Of a stretch of DNA of 64,000 nt, positions 45,210 to 53,367 are shown piece by piece. The DNA is taken from assembly GCF_005434965.1 (NCBI RefSeq), contig NZ_SKCI01000004.1, positions 310,001 to 374,000 of the forward strand. Direction: 5' to 3'. Source of the DNA: Marimonas lutisalis (GTDB lineage Bacteria > Pseudomonadota > Alphaproteobacteria > Rhodobacterales > Rhodobacteraceae). Position 1 is the first letter of the stretch, and every line of letters begins with the position of its first letter. Position numbers and translations under genes: made by a program. The notes below the pieces were generated by a model. That model did no database searches and was not told the DNA's origin. It saw only the letters and a program-made list of their open reading frames with translations.

Positions 45210-46196
45210 ATGACCGATACATCGCCTGCCTTCGGCCTACCCTATATCATGCCCTCTCAGGCACAAAAGCACGTGACGCGCAACGAGGCTCTGCGCCTGC
45301 TCGATGCCGTCGTCCAGCTCAGTGTCGAAACCCCGCCCGCCACAACGCCGCCGGCCATTGCGGAAACCGGGCAACGGTACGTGATCGCCTCAGGCGCAAC
45401 CGGCGAATGGGCAGGCCACGACAATGAGATCGCCGTGCGCGACGGAGATGCGTGGTTCTTCGTTGCGCCGAAATCCGGCTGGCGTGCGGATGTCGTCGTG
45501 ACCGGCGATCAACTGCGCTTCGATGGCAGTGCCTGGAGCTCCACCGCACCCTTGCTTCAGCACCTGCCCGAACTGGGCGTAAACACCACTGCCGACAGCA
45601 TGAACCGCCTCGCCGTGGCCTCCCCGGCCACGCTCCTGACCAACGAAGGCGCCGGCCACCAGCTCAAGGTCAACAAGGCCGCCGCGACCGATACCGCCAG
45701 CCTGCTGTTCGAGACCGGGTGGTCGGGTCGGGCGGAAATGGGCACGACCGGCTCCGATGATTTCGCCATCAAGGTTAGCATGGACGGAACCACCTGGCGG
45801 GAAGCACTCACAATCGACGCCGATAACGGCGCCCTGCGCACGCCTTCGGGTCAGACCTATTTCAATGATGTCTTCATTCTGGATGACAGTGCCTATGCCT
45901 TCGAAATTCCCTGGTCCAACCCGGCGCGCATCCTGATGTGGCTGGCGGTGAACATCACCGGGCACCATTTCCTGTTTTCCATCACGGGCTCGATGGGCGG
46001 CGCCCAGAATTTCGCAGAGATGTTCATGAACCCGCCGGGCAAGCTGAACTTTTACAATGGTCCCCTCACGGGCACGACAGGCACCGACGGCGCCGTGAAC
46101 CTCTCGATCGAGAATGACAACGGCATCCGCCGCATGTACATCGAGAACCGCCTTGGGACTAACCGCCTGTTTACGATGGCCACTTTGGGGAAATGA
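45210..46196 (+). CDS. DUF2793 domain protein
   Basis: 328 residues from ATG 45210, with AAGGA seven bases upstream. The N-terminal 85 residues match the DUF2793 pattern: FGLPYIMPSQAQKHVTRNEALRLLDAVVQLSV, then GQRYVIASGATGEWAGHDNEIA and GDAWFFVAPKSGWRA. The rest is beta-rich with repeats of Gly/Thr and no signal peptide, like a fibre or receptor-binding protein. From memory, DUF2793 occurs in phage and gene-transfer-agent spike or tail-fibre proteins of this group. It is divergent from manC, followed by a 39-residue gene. A five-codon open frame (45196-45213) overlaps its start. Confidence 0.85.
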   Translation: MTDTSPAFGLPYIMPSQAQKHVTRNEALRLLDAVVQLSVETPPATTPPAIAETGQRYVIASGATGEWAGHDNEIAVRDGDAWFFVAPKSGWRADVVVTGDQLRFDGSAWSSTAPLLQHLPELGVNTTADSMNRLAVASPATLLTNEGAGHQLKVNKAAATDTASLLFETGWSGRAEMGTTGSDDFAIKVSMDGTTWREALTIDADNGALRTPSGQTYFNDVFILDDSAYAFEIPWSNPARILMWLAVNITGHHFLFSITGSMGGAQNFAEMFMNPPGKLNFYNGPLTGTTGTDGAVNLSIENDNGIRRMYIENRLGTNRLFTMATLGK

Positions 46197-46197
46197 A

Positions 46198-46317
46198 ATG
46201 AGCAAAAAAACCGAATACGAAGCCGTCACGATCCCCGGCCTCGGCAGAGTCAGAATTCCCAAGACAATGAACCCGGAAGATGTTTTCAAACTTCTGAGCG
46301 AACAAAACCAAGACTGA
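46198..46317 (+). CDS. 39-residue conserved-looking microprotein
   Basis: MSKKTEYEAVTIPGLGRVRI then PKTMNPEDVFKLLSEQNQD: a short beta-hairpin-like half followed by an amphipathic helix. It starts 1 base after the DUF2793 stop, with GGGGAAATG serving as a weak ribosome binding site. A strong hairpin follows at 46406. The composition is charged and soluble. It could be a chaperone or partner for the DUF2793 protein. I do not recognise the family. Confidence 0.6.
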   Translation: MSKKTEYEAVTIPGLGRVRIPKTMNPEDVFKLLSEQNQD

Positions 46318-46405
46318 TGACCTTCACTATTCTCTTTCTACAAATTATCGCAGAAGAAATTGCCCAAAATCATCAACTGGCAAAATAGAACTTCTTAGCA
46401 GAGGA

Positions 46406-46457
46406 GAAAAGCCCAGCAACTAGTCTGGCACAAGAGCCGGCAGTTTCTGGGCTTTTC
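46406..46457. terminator. Large hairpin, GAAAAGCCCAG / CTGGGCTTTTC
   Basis: Eleven perfectly paired bases at each end of a 30-base interior that has its own CTGGC/GCCGG stem. The outer arm ends in CTTTTC on both strands, so it can terminate the DUF2793 transcript and the convergent sulfotransferase transcript. Confidence 0.7.
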
Positions 46458-46601
46458 ATGCCGACGAGATCGGCTCAAAAAGAGGTGAGAAGAAACCACA
46501 CCGATTGCTTTTACAATCCGAATTCAAAATTTTTCGGAAACTGATTCCCCACATATGGCAGCGCACCAGAATCTAAGAAAAGCGGCTCACAGCGCCCAAA
46601 G

Positions 46602-47306
46602 TCAATAATTGAAAAACTCGAAATCTTTTGCATAAACAGATTGAATTCTCCGCCGAATTGATTCATTGAAATTCATATCCAAAATCTCATGCGTTGCGTT
46701 TTCCCGGCCGTCAATCAATACATCTGCATTTCGAACGCCAATCGCACTCATGACTTCAAGAAAATCCGAGTTAAAGTTTTCTTGCTTGCCGATTTTGTCA
46801 TACGAAATGATATCTGGTTTTAGTAAGTTATACTGCGATCTCCAATGAATGTCGCGCATATTGTCCGGAGTTTCCTCTACCCAATTCAGGAAATGCTCGA
46901 AACGCACATCCTGAAGCGCGTCCAATTCAAGCATATTACGAATTTGCATCCGGTATTTCTCCCAGAATGGTCCCCGAGAACGGACTATCTTGTCTTTATA
47001 GGCCGAGACCAGCCTATCGACAGGATTTCTAACAAAAGAAAAACTGTACACCATTCCGCTAGCCAAAATTTCATCACAGGTATCGAGGTGCCCGACGATG
47101 CTTCCGACGAAACGTCCCTCTCTGCGGTAGTGTATTTGCTGCTTGTCTCTCGGAATCGGAAATCCGGAAATCTCCTGAAGTGTCAGCTTTATCTTTGTGC
47201 ATGCAACTTTCGGAGTCTCGACATAAAAGAATCCTTTGTCCAAGCTGAACCAGGTGGCGTAATCCCACCTGTTTCGGTTCCTGCGGAACAATTCAGACGG
47301 AGTCAT
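46602..47306 (-). CDS. Sulfotransferase (family 2 domain)
   Basis: 234 residues from ATG 47306, which has AGGAGG eight bases upstream and overlaps the GT14 stop as ATGA (an ATG two codons earlier lies too near the ribosome site). PAPS-binding loop VETPKVACTKIKLTLQ, 3'-phosphate motif FVRNPVDRLVSAYKDK. It resembles carbohydrate sulfotransferases of the HNK-1/chondroitin kind in motif layout. It lies in the AT-rich island, so probably acquired with the GT14 gene, and the translational coupling argues that they act on one glycan. Confidence 0.9.
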   Translation of the reverse strand: MTPSELFRRNRNRWDYATWFSLDKGFFYVETPKVACTKIKLTLQEISGFPIPRDKQQIHYRREGRFVGSIVGHLDTCDEILASGMVYSFSFVRNPVDRLVSAYKDKIVRSRGPFWEKYRMQIRNMLELDALQDVRFEHFLNWVEETPDNMRDIHWRSQYNLLKPDIISYDKIGKQENFNSDFLEVMSAIGVRNADVLIDGRENATHEILDMNFNESIRRRIQSVYAKDFEFFNY

Positions 47307-48244
47307 CTGCATGCCTCCTCAACCAAATCATATAGACTTTTCGCCCTGTTTGGCGTGACTTTTCTTGCAAAAAGCGACCTCGTCTTCAAAGCTTGAGAAA
47401 TCATCGTTTCATCCAACTGCTTCGATCCACCGCCCTGAAAGTGAACGTTTCCGTTTGAGGTTCCTGACGAAAGGGATAAACGATCCGAGAACAGCAATTC
47501 TTGAAAAAAGCTTTCATCTGAGATGAAGGAGTTTTCCAGATTCTTGAACACTTCGGTCGTAACCGGAGATTTTACTATCCTCTCGACAACCTCGCGATGG
47601 AGTGCAACCCACTGGCGGCCGAACCAAGGCTTCCAACGGAGATCTTTTTTATTTTCCTTTATCCGATGCAGCTCAAATACGTTCTTCTCCACCTCGACAT
47701 ATTTCAAAGAACGCCTGTGATTTACATTTCTGGCCGGATCCAGACGCCCTTCACTGATCTCGTTGGACAACTCGGCATCCGAAATGAACTTCACACGAAA
47801 ATACGAGGTGACCTTTTCCGGAGAAAACGGCCTGTAGGGTATATTCAATGGCTCTTTCTTGGACTGGAACCCAGTACAAAACGCTATTTTTCCGCTATTT
47901 CTCCTGCGGTTTTCCAATATTCGAAATATTTTGTCTACCGGCCTCAGGGGCATACACGAGCCGCTAAGATTCACGAACCACTGCCAATCATCGTGTTCCA
48001 AAGATCTTGTTAGCGCGTTTATCATCTCACGTGTTAAAGTTGCCCCTCCCCAGGACAGTGGACCGCAACCCGAAACTCGTATTTTTTTGTCGACCAATTT
48101 CCGGAATCTTGAGCTCGCATCTATAACCTCCTGATCTGCCATATCGAGAGAAACATCGAACCGCTCACGAGACGGACTCAGATAACGCAGCAAGTATTCA
48201 AGCGTTTCGGTGGACCCGTGAGATTGGATGGCATAATAAATCAT
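47303..48244 (-). CDS. GT14-family glycosyltransferase (core-2/I-branching type)
   Basis: 313 residues with the GT14 landmarks MIYYAIQSHGSTETLEYLLRYL (start), WFVNLSGSCMPLRPVDKI (LSG motif) and SFISDESFFQELLF (catalytic Glu). It lacks the C-terminal extra domain of the GT14 protein at 27155, so it is a single-domain relative. GT14 donors are UDP-GlcNAc, UDP-Xyl or UDP-GlcA; the donor is not predictable. AT-rich. Its stop overlaps the start of the sulfotransferase gene. Confidence 0.87.
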   Translation of the reverse strand: MIYYAIQSHGSTETLEYLLRYLSPSRERFDVSLDMADQEVIDASSRFRKLVDKKIRVSGCGPLSWGGATLTREMINALTRSLEHDDWQWFVNLSGSCMPLRPVDKIFRILENRRRNSGKIAFCTGFQSKKEPLNIPYRPFSPEKVTSYFRVKFISDAELSNEISEGRLDPARNVNHRRSLKYVEVEKNVFELHRIKENKKDLRWKPWFGRQWVALHREVVERIVKSPVTTEVFKNLENSFISDESFFQELLFSDRLSLSSGTSNGNVHFQGGGSKQLDETMISQALKTRSLFARKVTPNRAKSLYDLVEEACR

Positions 48245-48332
48245 TTAATCTTTCAAGCATCGCTATGCGAACTAGCGGGGCACTTCCAGGCTTTGCAGCT
48301 ACGAGCAAAGCGTTTTTCCCGTGTGACGCAGA

Positions 48333-49040
48333 TCATCGCGACATCTCTGGGGACAAGGAATTCCAAAGGATCAAATCTTCGCTGTTATTTCGCGCCAATT
48401 CTTCATCGAACTCCACGGCGTCATTATGAGCCTTGCTTTTTTCCGTCACATTGGCGCGTGTACTTTCCCATTTGAAGTCGGGGTAGCGGTGCTTCAGGCA
48501 ATTCGAGAGGCGCTGCATAGCATCATCAAAGGCTTCGACCCTGCCCAAAACACCGTGGGTTTTCAGGAACTCCAACGCCCCCAATGCCCGCTCCAGTTCC
48601 GGCCCGTCCCCCGGACACATGCGGGCCAGGCGGTCGGTCTGGAAGTTGCGGCATTGCCGGTCGCCCGGCCGGGCCAGACGCGCACGGACATAGCCCTCGA
48701 GGTCATGTTCTTTGGCCAGTTGCGCGCCCCAGGTGTCCGCCTCCTGCTTGCGCTCGAACCGGTAGGCCGATTTGATCCGGTCGATCGGGTTGCGCAGAAG
48801 AAGAACCGGGATGATCTCCACTCCCGCGACCTCGGGCACCGGCCCCAGCATCGTGTGCGATGAATAGGCGATCGCCTCGGGGGTCGAGGCGATCCACTCG
48901 GCAACCTCGGCGCTGTTGTCGCCGCCATTGGCGGCAAATTCGCGGGTCACCCATTTGTCGCCGAAATTCTTCTGCAGAATTCGGTCTATCGAGGTGCCCG
49001 CGTTCTTGAACAGGTGGTAGTGCAGGACCACTGTGCGCAT
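48333..49040 (-). CDS. Sulfotransferase (family 2 domain)
   Basis: 235 residues. LHYHLFKNAGTSIDRILQKNFG is the typical N-terminus of a small bacterial sulfotransferase group, followed by VLLLRNPIDRIKSAYRFER. Composition returns to high GC. It sits 88 bases upstream of the GT14 gene in the same direction, after a large glycosyltransferase gene. A weak GGGGATG precedes the ATG. Acceptor unknown. Confidence 0.87.
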   Translation of the reverse strand: MRTVVLHYHLFKNAGTSIDRILQKNFGDKWVTREFAANGGDNSAEVAEWIASTPEAIAYSSHTMLGPVPEVAGVEIIPVLLLRNPIDRIKSAYRFERKQEADTWGAQLAKEHDLEGYVRARLARPGDRQCRNFQTDRLARMCPGDGPELERALGALEFLKTHGVLGRVEAFDDAMQRLSNCLKHRYPDFKWESTRANVTEKSKAHNDAVEFDEELARNNSEDLILWNSLSPEMSR

Positions 49041-49096
49041 TCATCATCCCCAAGCTTGTTCGGCGCCTGCGTCAAGGAATGTCACATCCGGCGCGC

Positions 49097-52000
49097 TCAA
49101 TCCAGAGACTGAAACAGGTCGGCGGCTTCAAAGGCCTCTCTCATCTGCATCCGGCCCCGCTTGAACGAAAAGGCTTCGGCCATATAGCTTTGCGCGTTCC
49201 GCGAGATCTTCTCCCAAACCGCCTTGTCTTTTTCCAGCTTGGCGATGGCCTCGGCCCAGTCTTCCGGTGTTTCGGCGATAAAACAGTCATGCCCCGATCG
49301 CAGCCCGATGCCCTCGGCCGCCGTCGGCGATAGTACGCAGGGAATGCCGTGGGCCAGCGCGCTCAGCACCTTGCCCTTGATCCCCGCCCCCGACCGCAAC
49401 GGCGCGATGAACACGCGGTGGCTGTTATAGGCATCCGATATCTCCTGGACGAAACCCACTGGATCGACCAGGTCGTTTTTCAGGGCCCGCAGCTCGTCAT
49501 CCATTTTCGAGCCGTAGATCGACAACTGCATTTTTCCGGCCTTGCTGACGACCAGCGGCATGATCTCGCGGACGAACCAGATGATACCTTCCTTGTTCGG
49601 ATGGTGCAGGTAACTGCCGAGGAAGGACATGCCCTTGCGATCGTCGAAGCCGGGAATGTCGGCTTCGACATCCACCACCCAGGGGCATTTCATCACCTTG
49701 GCATCGCCATCGGTATAGGCCTGGATCACCGAATGCTCGACCTCGTTGTAGGACAGAACGACATCGACCTCTTCAATCACCTGCAACTCCTCTTCACGGG
49801 TGCGGCGGGCACGTTCCAGGCGGGCGTCGTCATTCTCGGCTCTGGCCGCGCGGATCTCGCGCAGGAAGTGCAGATCGGCATTGTTGAAGATGATCTTGCT
49901 TTGCGGGGCATGGTTGCGCAGGTGGCCCAGGATGTCCTTTGCCACGTAGTAGCGCGTAATATAGACCGCGTCGAATTCGCGGCCGTGTCTTTCGAAATAC
50001 TCGGCCGGGTTTGAATAGAACGGCGCATAGATCATCTCGACACCGATCTTCTGCAGTTCCTCGGTGTACCGGCCCAGATGCGCCATGTTCATCGGCATGA
50101 ACGACACCTTGTACCCCAGGGATTGAACCAGCTTGATTTCCTGCAGCGCGGCATAGGAGCCCGCATCCTGATCCGGCCGCGGGGTCGCATAATCGACGAA
50201 CAGAACCCGGCCCACGATCCCGCGGTCCTTCTCCAGGTCCGGCGCCTCGCCCTGCTTGCCGAACCCCGCATAGGCCTTGGCCCAATGGCGCTTGAACTTC
50301 GGGCGGTTCAGCTCCTGGTATTTCTTGTATCCCGACGCGGTGTCGGTGCCCGCAGTCATGCCTTCGTAGTGATAGACAACCGACGAAGGCACGAACCAGG
50401 TCGTGTAACCGGCGTCCCGCACCTTGAACGCGAAATCGGTGTCCTCAAAATACATCGGCTCCAGATAGGACGACAGCCCGCCCACTTCTTTCCAGACATT
50501 CGCGGGCACCATCATCGCCGCCCCCGACAGATAGTCAGCCTGCCGCGCATAAGAGAATCTCGGCTCCATCGCGTTCTGGCCGTTGCCGTAATTCCACGGG
50601 TTGCCCGATCCCCAGATAATACCGCCGGCATCCTGCAATTGCCCATTGGGATACAGCAGCTTCGCCCCGACCAGTCCGACTTTGTCGAACCGCGAAAACG
50701 CCGCGATCAACTCGTCCAGCCAACCTGCCGTCACTTCGACGTCGTTGTTGAGAAGGACAATATAGTCGCCCTTGGCCTTTTCCGCGCCGGCATTGCAGGC
50801 TCGGATGAAACGCTGCGCATCGGCATTGTGGATCACCGTGATGCCGGAAACGATATCTTCCAGCTGGGCGGTTTCATCGGTCGAGGCATCATCGACCACG
50901 ATCACCTCGAAACTCGCGTTATTGTGCGCGACCAGCAGAGAACACAGCGCCAGATAGGTCACCTCGACCTTGTTATGCGCCGGAATGACAATCGACACAT
51001 CCGGCTTTGCGACCTTCGGAAACGCCAGAGGTTTCAGCTTCACGTTCTTGTAACCACCCTCGAGCACGGACATGGCATAGGCCAACTGAACCAGGTCGGT
51101 GGATTTGTCTGCATTGGCCAGCGATTGCTTGAGCGCCTCGTACCGGTGCGGCGTCTGCGGCAACAAAGAGGACGGAAACGGCGCCGTGCTTTCTCGCTGC
51201 ATCAAATCCGCCGGCGTCGAGATCGCCGGCAGTGGCAGCATCGCTTCGAACAGGATGATCGAACCCGTCGCGTCCTTCAGGCTGACATGCCGCGTCATGC
51301 CATTCAGGAAAGCCCTCGGAATTCGTACGGTGGTGTCGGTATCACCGATCCGGTGCCGCAGCACCATCGTGTCGTCAACACACAGCACCACGTCCTGAGG
51401 CTCGGTCGAGCGCACGACCAGAATGTTGTTATGCGCATCCACAAGACTGATCTCGGGATGCATTTTGAGGGGCAGGGCGATCTTGTCATTCCCACTCGCG
51501 AGGCTCAGCCGTCCATCGCCGGGGGCCGCACCCACGGGAAGGGGCGCACTCACCCAGATGCCGTGCTGGCCCATATCCCCTTGCACAAGGGTTTCAGCCA
51601 CCGAAACGCGGTCTTTTTCTCGTGCCGCCGACACCTTGATGTCGGACAGGAACAGGAACGGCGCTCCGTCGCTCCCGTCGTTCGTATAGCCCTGATATTC
51701 AATCGTCAGTTTCACTTCGCACTGTTCCATGCTGCGCGGAACCGGCACACTGACGATCTGGTAGTCCCCCACGTAATGCCCGCCCTTGCAGGACGGATCG
51801 AAAGCCACCGTCTTGGTCTTCTCGGTGTCGCTATACGGATTGTGAAAGGTCACGTGCAGAAGCGCCCTGGCCCGGTGACATGCAAGCTTCGCCGAGAAAA
51901 ACAGCGGTTCGTCCGAGGCATCGCACGCAATCGCCTTCTCAAAGGCGATCTCCTGATGACTTTCCGGTTCGCGGATCATCAGTTGAACCGTCTGGTAGCC

Positions 52001-52276
52001 CGGCAACGCCCAGTCACTCAGTTCATTCAGAAAAAGGGAATAAGGCTCACCGTCGGCCTCCTCGGACAACGCCCAACTCGAGGCGTCGGCGAGGTCGGAC
52101 AGGTCAAGATAGGTTTCCGCGCCAAATGGCGCTTCACCCACCGGTTCGAAGGACAAGGATGCCGTCCCGGTAACAAGCTCCAGAGGATTCTCCAACAGAG
52201 ACGGATCAACCTTCGCGAATAGCTCACCGTTCAACAAAAAAAGTCCACTGAGACCACTGATCGCCGAAGATTTCAT
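49097..52276 (-). CDS. Large multidomain glycosyltransferase (GT2 plus GT4-type)
   Basis: 1059 residues, AAGGAG before the ATG. Residues 1-420 form a beta-rich region without a family I recognise (lectin or jelly-roll-like strands; Asp/Ser-rich). A GT2 domain starts at VSIVIPAHNKVE (about 426), with VVDDAST, LLNNDVEV and YFEDTDFAFKVRDAGY. A GT4-like domain follows (about 690-1050), with FLGSYLHHPNKEGIIWFVREI, SDAYNSHRVFIAPLRSGAGIKGKVL and the ALAHGIPCVLSPTAAEG acceptor/donor loop. It probably adds two sugars in turn to a surface glycan. Confidence 0.92.
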   Translation of the reverse strand: MKSSAISGLSGLFLLNGELFAKVDPSLLENPLELVTGTASLSFEPVGEAPFGAETYLDLSDLADASSWALSEEADGEPYSLFLNELSDWALPGYQTVQLMIREPESHQEIAFEKAIACDASDEPLFFSAKLACHRARALLHVTFHNPYSDTEKTKTVAFDPSCKGGHYVGDYQIVSVPVPRSMEQCEVKLTIEYQGYTNDGSDGAPFLFLSDIKVSAAREKDRVSVAETLVQGDMGQHGIWVSAPLPVGAAPGDGRLSLASGNDKIALPLKMHPEISLVDAHNNILVVRSTEPQDVVLCVDDTMVLRHRIGDTDTTVRIPRAFLNGMTRHVSLKDATGSIILFEAMLPLPAISTPADLMQRESTAPFPSSLLPQTPHRYEALKQSLANADKSTDLVQLAYAMSVLEGGYKNVKLKPLAFPKVAKPDVSIVIPAHNKVEVTYLALCSLLVAHNNASFEVIVVDDASTDETAQLEDIVSGITVIHNADAQRFIRACNAGAEKAKGDYIVLLNNDVEVTAGWLDELIAAFSRFDKVGLVGAKLLYPNGQLQDAGGIIWGSGNPWNYGNGQNAMEPRFSYARQADYLSGAAMMVPANVWKEVGGLSSYLEPMYFEDTDFAFKVRDAGYTTWFVPSSVVYHYEGMTAGTDTASGYKKYQELNRPKFKRHWAKAYAGFGKQGEAPDLEKDRGIVGRVLFVDYATPRPDQDAGSYAALQEIKLVQSLGYKVSFMPMNMAHLGRYTEELQKIGVEMIYAPFYSNPAEYFERHGREFDAVYITRYYVAKDILGHLRNHAPQSKIIFNNADLHFLREIRAARAENDDARLERARRTREEELQVIEEVDVVLSYNEVEHSVIQAYTDGDAKVMKCPWVVDVEADIPGFDDRKGMSFLGSYLHHPNKEGIIWFVREIMPLVVSKAGKMQLSIYGSKMDDELRALKNDLVDPVGFVQEISDAYNSHRVFIAPLRSGAGIKGKVLSALAHGIPCVLSPTAAEGIGLRSGHDCFIAETPEDWAEAIAKLEKDKAVWEKISRNAQSYMAEAFSFKRGRMQMREAFEAADLFQSLD

Positions 52277-52413
52277 TCGGAAGCTCCTTTTGAACCCAAC
52301 CTTCGGTTCAAGTATCGCAGCGCGCGCCGCAATGCAATTTCCGGATGAGAACCCGGCACGCCTCTCACGTCACCACCCTGCGGTGCGCAATGTCCATATC
52401 TGTGCCGTGAAAT

Positions 52414-52490
52414 TGGTCGGAGTGAGAGGATTCGAACCTCCGGCCCCTGCCTCCCGAAGACAGTGCTCTACCAGGCTGAGCTACACTCCG
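52414..52490 (-). tRNA. tRNA-Pro (anticodon CGG)
   Basis: 77 bases with CCA encoded. On the minus strand the acceptor arm CGGAGTG pairs with CACTCCG, followed by the discriminator A and CCA. The anticodon arm CTGTC-TTCGGGA-GGCAG puts CGG at positions 34-36, reading CCG. The T arm contains GGTTCGAATCC. No integrase or direct-repeat remnant is seen beside it. Confidence 0.95.
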
Positions 52491-52561
52491 ACCGTGAAGC
52501 AGCGCATTACCGAACGAATCCCCCTTTGGCAAGGGCGCCAATGCACTGTGATCGGGCTTTT

Positions 52562-52912
52562 TCATTCCGCGTCGTGGGCGGCGCGGCTGTCCTCTGGTGC
52601 TTCGGCCCGGTCGTCCATGCCATAGTCGCGCAGCACATGGGCCACGCGCAGGCGGTAATCGGCGAACATGCCGCCGCGCCCTGCGCTCTGCGCCTGGCGA
52701 TGGGGTACCCGGTTGCGCCAGGCGGCCAGGCTTTCCTCGTCGCGGAAAAACGAAAGCGAAAGCATCTTTCCGGGCGTCGTGATGCTCTCGAACCGCTCGA
52801 CCGAGATGAACCCGTCATGCCCCTCCAACTCGGTGCGCAGCGCGGCTGCTATCTCAAGATAGCCCGGTTTCTGGCCCTCAGCCGGCCAAACCTCGAAAAT
52901 CACGGCAATCAT
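52562..52912 (-). CDS. Antibiotic biosynthesis monooxygenase (ABM) domain protein
   Basis: 116 residues with a ferredoxin-like fold: MIAVIFEVWPAEGQKPGYLEIAAAL, then DGFISVERFESITTPGKMLSLSFFRDEESLAAWR. ABM proteins include heme-degrading and quinol monooxygenases as well as unrelated dimer proteins; no clear catalytic residue can be named. The start overlaps the NIPSNAP stop (ATGA), so they form an operon under the divergent ArsR-type regulator. Confidence 0.88.
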   Translation of the reverse strand: MIAVIFEVWPAEGQKPGYLEIAAALRTELEGHDGFISVERFESITTPGKMLSLSFFRDEESLAAWRNRVPHRQAQSAGRGGMFADYRLRVAHVLRDYGMDDRAEAPEDSRAAHDAE

Positions 52913-53232
52913 GTCATCTCTCCCACCTGTGCCGACGCCAGTTTCAGGAATGTCCGGTCCTCGCGCAAGATGAACTTCCTCTCCTGGGCGAAGGCGAAAT
53001 TCTCGCGGCCCAGCGGATCGGCGGCCAACCGCGCGCGATAGGCCTCGTACTCGGCCAGCGACGGCAGCGAATAGACCCCATAGGCCAATGTGGGCGAACC
53101 TTCGTGCGGCGCGAAATATCCGATCAGGTCAGCCCCGCACCGCGGGATCGCCTCTCCCCAGTTGCGGGCATAGGTTTCGAAGTCGGCCTTCTGTGTGGGC
53201 TCGATGTGATAGCGGATGAAACAGGTGATCAT
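52909..53232 (-). CDS. NIPSNAP-family protein
   Basis: 107 residues starting MITCFIRYHIEPTQKADFETYARNW, a dimeric alpha/beta-barrel fold like ABM. The middle RCGADLIGYFAPHEGSPTLAYGVYSLPSLAEYEAYRARL is typical of the bacterial NIPSNAP group. GAGG precedes the ATG. Function is unknown; the pairing with a second alpha/beta-barrel gene suggests a heterodimer or successive reaction steps on a small reactive compound. Confidence 0.88.
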   Translation of the reverse strand: MITCFIRYHIEPTQKADFETYARNWGEAIPRCGADLIGYFAPHEGSPTLAYGVYSLPSLAEYEAYRARLAADPLGRENFAFAQERKFILREDRTFLKLASAQVGEMT

Positions 53233-53301
53233 GGGGGCCTCCTCGGGTGATGCGCCTGCGCGGCACCTACGCCTGCCGGTCTGCCACAAAGATCCGCGCG
53301 G

Positions 53302-53325
53302 ATGTTTCGGCCGGGGCCGAAGCAT
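53302..53325. promoter_or_regulatory. Inverted repeat ATGTTTCGGCC / GGCCGAAGCAT
   Basis: Eleven-base arms around GG, one mismatch, centred in the gap between the NIPSNAP gene and the ArsR gene; a 12-bp palindrome ATCCGCGCGGAT (53292-53303) adjoins. Likely operator for the ArsR-type repressor. Confidence 0.6.
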
Positions 53326-53367
53326 CCGAGATTGACCGCCGCTGCCATGGGGCCGCAGCATCGCACC

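Larger units (their letters stand above)
46318..48330. other. Low-GC island within the glycan cluster
   Basis: From just after the microprotein to about 48.33 kb the DNA is markedly AT-richer than either side (many lines near 40-47% GC versus 60-68%). Coding is less tightly packed and codons end in A/T more often. It contains a sulfotransferase and a GT14 gene. No transposase, integrase or flanking repeat was found, but the contrast suggests horizontal acquisition. The gap 46318-46601 holds only the hairpin at 46406-46457. Confidence 0.75.

Noticed and set aside
50078-52222. A 714-codon plus-strand open frame opposite the large glycosyltransferase
   Set aside because: Arg/His/Gln-rich shadow frame with no recognisable domain.
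52277-52561. Genomic-island attachment site at tRNA-Pro
   Set aside because: No integrase gene and no duplicate of the tRNA 3' end was seen nearby.
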